A stretch of DNA of 64,000 nt from Gari tellinella. Its lineage: Eukaryota > Mollusca > Bivalvia > Cardiida > Psammobiidae. A program made the translations under genes and the position numbers. Below are positions 35,680-47,900 of the stretch, piece after piece. The DNA is taken from contig OV277861.1 in the NCBI GenBank assembly GCA_922989275.2, positions 92,666,993 to 92,730,992 of the forward strand. The letters are read 5' to 3'. Below the pieces are notes generated by a model. The model was not told where the DNA came from. It did no database searches and saw nothing but the letters and a program-made list of their open reading frames with translations. Position 1 is the first letter of the stretch. The number at the start of each line of letters is the position of its first letter.

Positions 35680-36045
35680 AGATTTAATTGTAATAAAACT
35701 ATGAATTAGCTAATTTTATGGTATTTGATATATTCAAGGGGAGATAATTCAATTTAAAAAGTTAGAAAACACTCGTTCCGATCGATTCTTGGAATAAATA
35801 TTGTGTATCTATAAAAACAACGACGATATTTGTGAAGACCAGCTATTTTGCTACTAAAACAAGTCATAATTACATAATCTATCAGAATTTAATTTTCACA
35901 AAGGGGAGGTAATTTCAATTTGCTCTGACCGGGTAAAGCCCCAACGTACAAAGGGCAGAACATCAGAATGTACTCGGAAGACCATGAGGTTTCAGAAAAG
36001 TATGGTGGTCAAAAGTCCCCACATGGGGGGAGGGGGTGTTCAGTA

Positions 36046-37289
36046 GCTCGAAGTCTATATGGGCCTCATAGCAATACTTGAATGTCCGGCGTCCGTCGTT
36101 AGTCGTCAACAATTTTAGTGTTTACACTCTAGAGGCCACAATATTTATCCAATCTTTCTCAAACTTGCTCAGATTGTATATTACCATAAGAGTTCGGATG
36201 AGTTCGATTATGGTTGAAATCGGACTAATAGGTCAAGAGTAATCTACCTTTGAATTGCTGAAAATGCCATATTTAAGGGTGTTTACACTCTAGAGGCCAC
36301 CATTTTTATCAAATCTATCTCAAACTTGCTCAGATTGTATATGACTATAAGAGTTCGGATAAGTTCGATTATGGTTGAAATCTGATCAATAGGTTGAGAG
36401 TTATCTACCTTTGAATAGCTGAAAAAGTCATATTTAAGAGTGTTTACACTCTAGAGGCCACAAATTTTATCCAATCTATCTCAAACATGCTCAGATTGTG
36501 TATAACCATAAGAGTTCAGATGAGTTCGATTTTGGTTGAAATCAGACTAATAGGTTGAAAGTTATCTACCTTTGAAATGCTGAAATTGTCATTTTAAAGG
36601 GTGTTTACATTCCAGGGGTCACACTTTTTATCCAATCTATCTCAAACATGCTCAGATTGTGTATAACCATAAGAGTTCAGATGAGTTCGATTTTAGTTGA
36701 AATCAGACTAATAGGTTGAGAGTTATCTACCTTTGAATTGCTGAAAATGTCATATTTAAGTGTGTTTACACTCTAGAGGCCACAATTTTTATCCGGTCTT
36801 TTTCAAATTTGCTCAGATTGTATATGACCATAAGAGTTCAAATAAGTGTGATTATGGTTGAAATCGGACTTATATGTCAAGAGTTGTCTGCCCTTGAATT
36901 GCTGAAAATGACATATCGAACAGCGTTTACACTTTTGCAACTACAGTTTTCAATTGATTTTGATTTTACTTGAACACAAAGTATTTACCTATAAGTTCTC
37001 AAAGGAGTGCAATTATTGTTGAAATCTAATCATTGTAGCAATAGTTATCTGCCCTTGATATACTTTGAAATGCTAGAAAAGGCTTCATTTCAGTATTGTT
37101 TAGACTCTAGATATCTGCCCTTGATGTACTCTACCATATTAGAATTATGAGGTTGTATTCCAAAATTGTTTACATGCTATACTACAAATTTGAATGGATT
37201 TAAATTAAAACTGATGAAACAGTAAGATAAAGCTATCAAGCTTCAGTACAAGAGGTGAGCGATATCAGGGTCTTCAGGCCCTCTTGTAA
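36046..37289 (-). repeat. E1 repeat, complete copy
   Basis: About 1.24 kb, reverse of the split copy. Starts with AATGTCCGGCGTCCGTCGTT, then five 161-bp tandem units (TGTTTACACTCTAGAGGCCA starting 36119, 36280, 36441, 36602, 36763, next at 36924), then the single-copy head, ending with the hairpin AGGGTCTTCAGGCCCTCTTG. Non-coding; class unknown. Confidence 0.85.
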
Positions 37290-37677
37290 TAAAATCACTT
37301 CAAATGTGATTTTAAGAGTTATATTCTCCCGTATATAAATATTTTTTGGTATATGCAATAAAGATACACACTTTGATAAAATCTATCAACAAACATAATA
37401 ACATTATTCTGTAATTAAAGAAAAAAGCAGGATAAAAAGAATATATAAGGGACCGGCTTTTATACCCCCTGAAATTACCAAATCACCTTTTTCTCAACAT
37501 TAAGGTAACAATATTTATTCAGAATGTAAATAATATGTTTTAGAACTAATACGTACCAGAATTTTCAAATTTAAGATTTTTTTATGCTTGTATTTAAACT
37601 CCCCAAAAATGTTCGGTACGGCAATTTACGTTTCGGTTCGGCAAAGTTCGGCACGGTACCGGCTTTTATACCCCTTC

Positions 37678-38372
37678 AGATAACTCTCGACTTATGAGTC
37701 TGATTTCAACCATAATCGAACTCATCTGAAATCTTACAGTCATATACAATCTGAGCAAGTTTGAAATAGATTGAATAAAAATTGTGAACTCTAGAATGTA
37801 AACACTGTTAAATATGGCATTATCGGCAATTCAAAGGTAAATAACTCTTGATCTATCTGTCCGATTTCAACCAAAATCGAACTCATGCGAACTCTTATGG
37901 TCATATACAATCTGGGCAAGTTTTACAAAGATTGGATAAATACTGTGGCCTTTAGAGTGTAAACACCGTTTAATATGGCATTTTCAGCAAGTCAAAGGTA
38001 TATAACTCTTGATCTATTAATCCGATTTCAACCAGAATCGTACTCATCCGAACTCTTATGGTCATATACAATCTGGACAAGTTTTAGAAAGATTGGATAA
38101 ATACTGTTGCCTCTAGAGTGTAAACACTGTTAAATATGGCATTTTCAGCAGTTCAAAGGTAGATAACTCATGACCTATTTGTCCGATTTCAACCATAATA
38201 GAACTCATCCAAGCTCTTATAGCAATATACCATATGAGCAAGTTTAAGAAAGATTGGATAAATATTGTGGCCTCTAGAGTGTAAACACTAAAATTGTTGA
38301 CGCCGGACGACGCACGCCGGACATTCAAGGATTGCAAAAGCTCACCCTGAGCTAGCTCAGGTGAGCTAAAAA
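37678..38372 (+). repeat. E1 repeat, right part of the split copy
   Basis: 161-bp units marked by GTAAACAC at 37798, 37959, 38120 and 38281, then GCCGGACGACGCACGCCGG and the terminal hairpin AGCTCACCCTGAGC/GCTCAGGTGAGCT at 38339-38367. Confidence 0.85.
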
Positions 38373-38538
38373 GCTGAGTACTTATATGTGCTGTTTCTCA
38401 AAAACCAAATGAATCCTTATGAATGCCTTATTTGGTGAATACATGTATCTTTGTTCAGCTCTTGTCACATGTCATTATGATCATTTGAAAGAATGGTATT
38501 GTGTATAATAGACAGATAGCGTCAACTGAGCTTTCTGC

Positions 38539-38810
38539 TTTAGCCCAGTACTGCATAGCCTGTTTCTAGTTTTAAAGATAGGTAACCACTTAAAGCAGGT
38601 TGAAAGTAAAGCAACATGCAAACATTTTAAGGTGCATTCTGCTTTAATTTCAGACTGCTTTATGCTACCATCTGCTACATGTTGTAAGAAGAAAACACTT
38701 CTTATGGTGCATATTCATGAATGTATATTAAGGTGGAGCTATTTTCTTCAGTGGAGGAGTCAATTAAAGGGAATTAAAGGCATATTTACATGTATGGGGT
38801 TATGGGTCAA
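38539..38810 (+). mobile_element. Family D MITE
   Basis: Degenerate left end (TTTAGCCCAGTACTGCATAG), core GGTTGAAAGTAAAGCAACAT ..., right end GGGGTTATGGGTCAA. Confidence 0.7.
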
Positions 38811-39127
38811 GCCATGCCCATCCTGTCACCATCATCATCATTATCAAATTCAAATAAAGACAACATGAAAACTATCTAAAGATGTAAATTTGTTTTATTG
38901 CATTTTTTCACACACTTTTCAATAAACATGTCTTGAAATATACTATAATGTCAATACTTGCCCAAGTATTATTCATTTCAGCAAAAAAGGTTCTCAACAT
39001 CACAATAACTGCCATTTAGAATAGTTGATGCCTCCGTTTCAATACACAAATATTAATACATGTACATGTGATTCAAACATCCACTTCCTTTCCTTTCTTA
39101 TACTGTCACATGTGGAAAAGCAATACT

Positions 39128-41164
39128 TTAACCCTTTACCCAATATCTTATTTCTAGTTTTGAAAATAGGTGACTACATAAAGCAGGTTGAAAGTAAAGC
39201 AGAATGCGCCTTAAGGCGCATTCTGCTTTACTTTCAGCCTGCTTAAGCTACCATCTGCTAGAATAAAAACAAGCACCTTAGAGCTGATATCCCCTGCCGC
39301 AGTGATTGTCCAGAAGAAAGTGGCAAACTTTATTGTGGGAGGAAGGGGCAAATGGTGATCACCTGTCTTTAAAGATCAACATTCAAAAGCTTTTTACAAA
39401 GTTTTATAAAATCCATTCAACTTTGTACATTTTAAAGCCTAAACAATACAAAAAATAAAGCCGTTTGTAGCATTATAAATCTAAGTATGACAGGGGCAGG
39501 TAACTCTTGATTCAAATTCAACAGTAATTAAACACTTTCAAGAACTTATAATTGTGTGCAAGTATTATTAAAAAAAATTCAGAACTGTAGAATTTACTAG
39601 AGTGTAAACACATTTTCAACTCATCAAGGGCAGAGTATTCTTGACTAATTTGCACATTTTCGATAATAATTGAACTCATTCTATAAATAATAGCCATATA
39701 TGATTTAATTTTTTTTTCAAAATCCATTCACATTTGTACACACTAGCATGTAAACAATAAAGCCATGTTAAGCATTACTAAGTACATAAAGGGCAGATAA
39801 CTCTTGCCACAAAGTATCCTATTTTGACAATAATTGCTACCCTTATGTTTATATACATCATGTGTAAGTTAAATCAAAATCCATTAAAGACTGTAGTTTC
39901 TAGATGGTAAAAACTGTTAAATATGGTTTGTTTTACTCATCAAGGGCAGATAACTGTTGACTAGCTTCTCCGTTTTCAAAAATGATAACAATTATTTGAA
40001 AACTAATAGCCATACATAGTTTAAGAATTTGTTTTATCAAAATTCATGCATATTTATAGATACTAGGATGTAAACAATTTTAAAATAAAGCATTTTCTAT
40101 CATTTCAAAGTACATCAAGGGCAGATAACTATTGCCACAAGTATCCTTTTTTGACAATAATTGCACACCTTCAAGAACTTTTACTTATAGACATCGTGTG
40201 CAAGTATCATTTAAATCCATTCATAATTGTAGTTGCCAGAGAGTAAAAACAGTTAAATATGGCTTTTTTTACTTATCAAGGGCAGATAACTCATGACTAA
40301 TTTCTCCGTTTTCAACAATTATCAAATTCATTTGAAAACTAATAGCCATACATAATTCAAGAAAGTTTTTTCAAAAATCCATGCATATTTATAGGCTCTA
40401 GTATGTAAACAATACCAAAATAAAGCATTTTCTAGCATTTTCTAAGTACATCAAGGGCAGATAACTCTTGTCACAAGTATCCTTTTTTTTACAATATTTG
40501 CACACCTGCAAGAACTTGTACTTATAGACAATGTGTGCAAGTATAAACAAAATATGTTGAATACTGTAGTTGCTAGAGTGTAAAAACTGTTAAATATGGC
40601 ATTTTTAACACAAAAAGGACAGATAACTCATAAATTCCTAAAAATTTCTGAAAAATTTTTGATTTCCCACGGTGCTCCTATGATGACAAATAAGTATACC
40701 AAGTTTAATCCAAATCTGTTTATAGGTTTCGGAGATACAGTTGCGGACGGAAAACGTGACGGACGCACGGACAGCATTTTTAACACAAAAAGGGCAGATA
40801 ACACATAAATTCCTAACATTTTCTGAAAAAAAATTGATTTCCCACGGTGCTCTTATGATGACAAATAAGTATACCAAGTTTAATCCAAATCTGTTAATAG
40901 GTTTCGGAGATACAGTTGCGGACGGAAAACGCACGCACGCACGCACGCACACACGCACACACGCACGCACACACACACGCACACACGCACGCACGCACGG
41001 ACAGCCGGACGGACAGACCTAAAACAGTATCCCTCTGCCTTTCGGCAGGGGATAATAATATTCCGTATGATACATATTCATAACTGTATAAATTGGAACT
41101 ATTTTCTTCAGCGGAGGAATAAACTAAGTGTGTTAAAAGGTGCTTATATTGGGGAAAGGGTTAA
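39128..41164 (+). mobile_element. Family D MITE split by a 1.77-kb insertion
   Basis: Left half 39128-39280 is TTAACCCTTTACC to CTACCATCTGCTAGAATAAA with a perfect hairpin GTAAAGCAGAATGCGCC and complement. Right half 41055-41164 is CGTATGATACATATTCATAA to GGGGAAAGGGTTAA. Together they make one normal-length D element. Confidence 0.85.
39288..41054. mobile_element. 1.77-kb insertion with short inverted ends and tandem modules
   Basis: TATCCCCTGCCG at the left, CGGCAGGGGATA at the right. The inside has TCAAGGGCAGATAACTC modules repeating every 336-337 bp (GTAAAAAC at 39907, 40243, 40580), a 175-bp tandem pair near 40600 and 40775, and a CACGCACACACG microsatellite at about 40930-41000. Class unknown; no ORF of interest. 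Confidence 0.65.
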
Positions 41165-41168
41165 GATA

Positions 41169-41532
41169 CAGTACTCCCTCCTTACAAAAGCTGTCAGAAC
41201 AAAGATTCCCTCCTTACAACAATGATTGCAGCTGTTCCCCAAACAAGACAATTATGACTAACACTTTTACTGCTGCAATTCTTAAAATTGTTTGTTTGTT
41301 GTTTTTTCCTCAAAGTGAGGTATTGGACATTTTGACAGAAGAAACATAAAGACGAGTGACAAACAGTTTGAACTCAGATCAGATGCTGCATTACACGGTG
41401 TCTGATCTGGGTTCAAACTGTTTGCAAATGTACACTTAGGATATTAATTTTCCTTCCCTATAACAACTCCCTACTAATGACACACACAATCTTTGTCTCC
41501 TATCAGGTGTTGTTGTAGATAAGGGAGCACTA
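41169..41532 (+). mobile_element. Family C MITE, copy 8
   Basis: Starts CAGTACTCCCTCCTTACAAA and ends GATAAGGGAGCACTATA. Core CAGATCAGATGCTGCATTAC slightly diverged. Confidence 0.8.
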
Positions 41533-41541
41533 TATGTCTCT

Positions 41542-41784
41542 GGGGCCCGTTTCATAAAACTTCTTACGACAAAAACGATCGTAAGTCAAAACTTTAAAAT
41601 ACATTTAATTTCTGATTTCTCTATCTAATCCTGTCTAGTGACATCTCTTTGGCATCGTCTTTTCAAGAAGATTCCAAAAAGATGTCACAAGACAGGATTA
41701 GATGGAGAAATAAATAATAATTGAGAGTTTTATAATCTGACATACGACAGCATTTGTCTTACGAAGTTTTATGAAAAGGGCCCC
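41542..41784. mobile_element. Family I hairpin MITE, copy 3
   Basis: GGGGCCCGTTTCATAAAACT to AGTTTTATGAAAAGGGCCCC, the best-preserved ends of the three. It lies just beyond the LYRM7 stop codon. Confidence 0.85.
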
Positions 41785-41862
41785 TTGAGTCTAGATAGCC
41801 CAGTGATGCAACATTATCTAACACCAAACAATAGATGAATTCAAATCTGAGACTCTGAACTA

Positions 41863-41969
41863 TCAGCTACACTTTTTTCCTCTTCTTGAGGGTCTGTCTG
41901 GTGATTTTGTTGGATCAAATGGTTTATTCTCTAGTAAAGTCTTTTTATTATCTTCTGTAACTCTCGCTT
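41863..41969 (-). CDS. LYRM7: LYRM7 coding exon 5 and stop
   Basis: 107 bp after a TTGTATTTTTCAG acceptor. Joined in phase 1 it gives a lysine, then ARVTEDNKKTLLENKPFD and a basic end RRGKKCS with a TGA stop. LLENKPFDPTKSP resembles the conserved LLVENVPY tail of LYRM7. A family I MITE (41542-41784) begins about 80 bp past the stop and probably lies in or near the 3' UTR. Confidence 0.8.
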
Positions 41970-44900
41970 CTGAAAAATACAAGAGATCCTAGTGAGCATA
42001 AATATGTCATTTGATTTACACATTTGATCAGAGCTCAATATAAGAATGTGTAAACTGAAGTTTTCCCATTTTTTGTTTTAACCCTTTCTCCCATAGCCCG
42101 TTTCTAGTTTTGAAAATAGACGACTACCTAAAGCAGGTTGAAAGTAAAGCAGAATGCGCCTTAAGGCGCATTCTGCTTTACTTTCAGCCTGCTTTAAGCT
42201 TCTATTTGCTAGAATAAAAAAATATTTCTTATGATACATGTTCATGACTGTATAAATTGGAACTATTTTCTTCAGCGGAGGAATAAACTAAATGCGCTAA
42301 AAAACGCTTCTATGGGGGGGAAGGGTTAAGTATGCACCAAGCCCTATGGTGTGACTATTCATTCAAATTGTCTTGAAGAGACAATTTGAACAAAGAAGTC
42401 ATACCATAGGATTTGGTGCAGACATTAAGATTTTAGTATTTGAAATAATCCCTTGTTTTGATGCAAAAGAAACTGTACGTATAGTAGCAAACACATTTCT
42501 ACAGATACTAGATAATGTACAGCCAAAAAAAGGTTAAGTGGCCAGTAAAAATGTGATTCTATACTTATTTAAATAAGCCTTTTTATACATCTAATTAATT
42601 CCTCCACTTAAAAAAATAGTTCTATTTTATACAGTAATGAATGTGAAATATACAAAATATTTCATTTATACTTGTTAATGGTAGGTAAAAGCAGGCTGAA
42701 AGTAAAGCAGAATGTGCCTGAAGACACATTTTTTATCCTTTCAACAGACTACTGTCTTTCAACCTGCCTTAAGTATCCACCTATCTTCAGCTTAACCCAT
42801 TACCCCATAACCTGTTTCCAGTTTTAAAGAAAGATGACCACTTAAGCCGGTTGAAAGTAAAGCATAATGTGCTTTTAGGCACATTCTGCTTTACTTTCAG
42901 CCTGCTTTAACTCTTTACCTTATAGAATCGCCTTTTAGCGTATTTATTCCTCTGCTGAAGAAAATAGTTCCAGTTTATACCTTCATGAACAATTACTATT
43001 ACAAATATTTTATATAGCCTAGCAGATTTTAGCTTAAAGCAGGCTGAGAGTAAAGCAGAATGCGCCTCAAGGCGCATTCTGCTTTCCTTTCAACCTGCTT
43101 TAAGTGGTCACCTATTTTCAAAACTAGAAACAGGCTATGGGCTAATGGGTTAAGCTATTATCTGCTAGGATATAGAAAATATTTCTTATGATACATATTC
43201 AAGACTATATAAAAGGAAACTACTTTCTGGAGTGAAGGAATAAATTATAGGCGAAAAAGGCATATTTATGGGGGAACGGGTTAAACAGATTATTATGGGG
43301 TAAAGGGTTTAAGACTGGTGAAAGCTGGACTTTGCTCCTAATGGACATTTTTACGCCCCATACCTATTCATCTTAATCAAATATTCTAATATTCTTACCA
43401 TGTCCTGTTAAACCTTTCCCCATAAGAGTGCCTTTTAGCGCATAAATTATAATTACGGTACTCCTCCATTTAAGAAAATAGTTCCAATTTATAATTCCAA
43501 TTTTTACAGTCATAAACATGTACCAAAAGAAATATTTCCTATATTCTAGCAGATGGTAGCTTTTAAAGCAGGCTGAAGGGTAAAGCAGAATGTGCCTAAA
43601 GGCACATTCTGCTTTACATTCAGCCTGTTTTATGTGATGACTTGTCTTCAAAACTAGCTACAGGCAAAGGGATAAAGTGTCATAGAAAAATGTTCAGCCA
43701 TCTTGAAACTGGACATACTGATGCTGCAAACAGGCCGAATGTAGAGCAAAACGCTCCTGAAGGCCCTTTCTGCTGAAGAACAAATCTTTTCTTTAAAAAA
43801 TACAATTAAGTCACCTACTGTACACATTTTTGTCAGGAATATATTCTGCCTGAATGACGATTTCCCTCAGTGCTACTTCTGCTTCATCTGCCACCTTCAG
43901 TAGCTGCAAACAAACACAAGAATGACATAAACTTTCCAAGCACAACAATAACTAGACAGTCTATCATTAACCCATTACTGCATAAATACACCTTAGTTAG
44001 CCTTTAATTCATTCCTCCTCTGAAGAAAATAGTTCCATTTTATACAGTAAAGAATTATGCAAATGAACATTTGGACAAAAGAAATATATACAGACAAGTC
44101 ATTTTCAGCATTCTATGTGTATTAAGTTTTCCTCCCTAAGGCCTAATAGAGGACCTGAAGATGATGATTTGTGCCAATTATCTAAGCTCAGGGTACTGTG
44201 GATTCAGACTAGAAGATTTTTTAAGTTTTCATTGAAAAAATCTATTTTTAGCTCCTGTGACCTAGATATGCAACGGACCAAAACCATATTTACAATATTG
44301 GTTCAGGGCTTCTAGAAGTGTCACCATGCCAAATATCAAAGCTCTGGCCATATTAGTTTCAGAGATAAAGATGTTTGAAGATTTTACTATATAACTCTAT
44401 GTAAAATTACGACCCCCGGGGCGGGGTCATTTTTTACCCCAGGTACATAATTTGAACAATCTTGATAGAGGATCTGAAGACAATGCTTTGTGGCAAATAT
44501 CTAAGCTTAGGGTAGTGTGCTTTTAGACAAGAAGATTTTTTAAGTTTTCATTGAAAAAGTCTATTTTTAGCTCCTGTGACCTAGATATGCAACAGACCGG
44601 AACTTTTTGAACAACTTTGAAAGAGGACTATACAAGGATCATTCCTGCCAGGTTTGGTTAAAATCCATCCAGTAGTTTTGGAGGAGATGTCGTTTAAAGA
44701 AATTGTTGACGACGAACGAACGAACGAACGACGACGGACACAGAACTATCAAAATAGCTCACCTTGGCACTACATGTACGTGCCAGGTGAGCTAAAAACA
44801 ATGCCAATATTTGGCTTTAACACATTCACCCCTGAAACTTTTAATGGACATTTCCTATTTCAAAACACGTCTAGTCCATTTCTGACTATTTAGGGATGAT

Positions 44901-47900
44901 TTTAAAAATATATTTCATAATGACAAACAGTGTAGACCCTGATCAGAGGGCTCCTTAAGGTTTGCATATAACAAGTGTAACCACTATAATCGTCGCTAGA
45001 GTTGAATGTGTAAACACATTGCACTAATTCTTTACAAGCAGTACCTGCAAAAAGAAAACTTATTCCATGAAAACAATGCAGACCCAGATCAGAGGGCTCC
45101 TACAAGATCCCTTTGATCAGAGTGTGTTTGACATTTTGGAACATATTGCCGAAAACAATTTAAATAAGAATAAGTGGACTAGAGTTAACTGAAAACTGTA
45201 ACTGTCCATCAAAAGTTATGGAGTAGGTGTCACTTAACCTTTTCCCTGCTAGAAGTGACTTTTTAGCACATTCATTTTATTCATCCGCTGAAGAAAATAG
45301 CTCCAATATAAACCGTAATGAACATGTGTGTCATATTTAATACTTTCCTTATTCTAGCTGGTAAAAGCTTAAAGCAGGCTGAAAGTAAAGCAGAATGCGC
45401 CATATGGCGCATTCTGCTTTATTTTCAACCTGCTTTAAGTAGTCACCTATTTTCAAAACTATAAACAGGCTATGGGGTAATGGGTTAAAAATCCATAACA
45501 AATGAGATTACCTCCTGGATCTTCTCTGGGTCTTCATGATGAGCATTGGCCCTGAATTCCTGGTTGATTTTATCATGGACAACTAGAAGTGGCAAAATGA
45601 AGAAAAACATTTGTTTATTCACAATGATAGGTGGTTTGGATCATATAAGGCATAAAATGTGCACAACTGCACAAATACAGTCGAACTTCGATATCTCAAA
45701 GTCGGTTTTGTCGAATACACCCGTATTTCAAAGTTAAAACGTGGCTAAGCCACATTTTAATTTTAACTTGAAATATGGGTATGTCGACTTAACTGAGCAT
45801 GAAATAATGCAGTTCATGTGTCGAACTATCTGATAATTTGAGTTAAACGAGTTTGAGATATTGAGGTTCCACTGTAGGTCCATTTTGTTACTGTTCTTCA
45901 CTTTGGTAACATTGGTTACATTGTGCTGTGTCTTTGGTAACATTTTCCCCAACCCAGTCTGAATATGAAAACAGTTTCCCAGTAATCTTGTATTTATGAT
46001 TTGACTGGATCCATGCGATATGGAGCCAAACTATACATTATCTAGGAACCAATCTGGATCCACAACATCTGAACATAAGCTTTGCAGGTTACTTTGTGAA
46101 AGTGTTTTTAAATTTGATTTCCTCCAACCCAATCTGAATGTGAATACAGTTTGCCAGTAATCGAACTTGTAAATGATTTAACTAGGTCCAGGAGATCTGG
46201 AACCAAACTATACATGACCAAGGAACAAATCAGGACTGTTTAACGAGGAACAATTTTATTCAACGAAATTAAAGGTTTAAAAAAATTAAATACATGCATG
46301 TGTACCGGTATCTATTCTATCAGGAACCTATATACAGTGGAGAATCTGTTATTCTCTCCCAATAAACGCGTTTACGCTAAAACTATTATTTGCAGTGCAA
46401 ACAGTTTGGAGCCAGATCAGACGCCGGGTAACCCGGCGTCTGATCAGGCTCCAAACTGTTTGCCACCAAGATAAACAAGAATTATCAGAATTGTCCAAAA
46501 GTTGTTCTTCTCTACGTTTTAGTGCTTTGCGTTTGCGTACGTTTGCATTTAAACGGGAAAGAATAACAGATTCTCCACTGTAAAACCTGATTCTATACCC
46601 CTAGTTTGCCCTCATAGGATTCGCTAGAGTTACTGACCCATTACTTTAGACCAGATATTCTAGTACGCCCTCTCCTGTGAAATTAAAGGTGTACAAATGT
46701 GTATCTATAGAGTAATGGTAGATAGCAACAGATGTAAGGCACTTGGTTACCTGCAATAGCTTCATAATCCTCATTGAAGACTGTCTGACTGGTTCTGTGC
46801 AACTTTTTAAACATGGACAACACCTGACAAAAAAACACACACAGATCATAAAAATAGCCCATTCAGTGATTGTCAGTTCTTCAAAAATTTAAGTCAGTGT
46901 GCCAACTAGTCCTTCTAGAAGACCCTGCGTTTAGAGATTTTATCATTTCACATTCATCATATCAATTTTTAACATCTTTCATTTCAGCTCAACCAGATCA
47001 ACGAGCTAGATTTACCATGAGCCCTAATTATTTGCACTAAGTGCTATAAATACCAGACCCAGAAATCGAACCTAGGACCTCCCGCTTGGAAGGAGAGTGT
47101 TGTAACTATTGACCATCGCCAAAAGTCTGTACGTCAGCCTAACACAGTCTATATTACATCAAACTCCTCCACATCTTACTTTTGAGGTCCTTTTATTATC
47201 TCTCAGAGATCATACCCATTTCAACTTACGGTAGCTACCATACATCATATCTGACGGTGTTCCTGCTCATCCATGCATACATGTAGGGCAAGGATATTCA
47301 TAACCAGATTGGGCAGAAAAAAACATTTGGACACAACGCCAATTAAAGTGCCCCTTCCGGGGACCTCAAGCTTGGAAGGCTGCATTGTAACCATTGAGCA
47401 CTCCTCATTACCGCGCAACGGCTTGTGTTTCAAAGCGACACTTCACGAAAAGAAGATGATCAGTGCATTTTTAATTCGAAGAGTCGCTTCGAAACATAGG
47501 CCGTTGCGCAATAATGCAGAGTACATTGGCTTTGACATGTATGGTAAGTTACTTCTTTTAAATTATTTTATCGAAATATGGAGGACATGGAGTGCATGTT
47601 GTTGATTTAAGGTGTATAGATAAGACCCCAATGGTAAAAAGTACTGTGTATGTGTGGGTAGAGACTTGATTGACTTCAATGTTTTGCAACTTCCGAGGGT
47701 CTGATGGGCTTGTTATCGATGGAAATTGATCTTATAACAATATGGAATCTTATGGTGTTCAATAGGGTTTTCTGCGTCAGATGGTACTTTGTATTCACAA
47801 TCGATCAAGAATTGACAGTGCAACAGACTCGGAATAATGTCGGGGCATTTCACGAAGCACGTTTGCCGCGGGAGTTGGGCACCTTTCCAAGGTATATATA

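Larger units (their letters stand above)
27348..37677. mobile_element. R: 10.3-kb insertion with inverted ends and 6-bp target duplication
   Basis: AGATAA occurs at 27342-27347 and 37678-37683. Left end AAGCCGGTACCGTGCCGAAC, right end GGCACGGTACCGGCTTTTAT plus ACCCCTTC. Inverted homology runs 27348-27568 with 37440-37668, then 28545-28650 with about 37330-37435, and again 29575-29900 with 35720-36040. No transposase, polymerase or integrase frame was recognised. The 6-bp duplication and long inverted ends recall Polinton/Maverick architecture, but no Polinton gene is visible, so the class is open. Confidence 0.7.

Noticed and set aside
36119..36930. CRISPR-like array
   Set aside because: Regular spacing, but units are contiguous 161-bp tandem repeats without unique spacers, in an animal genome.
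40930..41000. CACGCACACACG tract as a regulatory element
   Set aside because: Plain microsatellite near the end of a repeat; nothing more can be supported.
47273..47605. 110-codon open frame upstream of LYRM7 exon 2
   Set aside because: Opposite strand in intron 1, crosses a fold-back; no family resemblance or splice partners.
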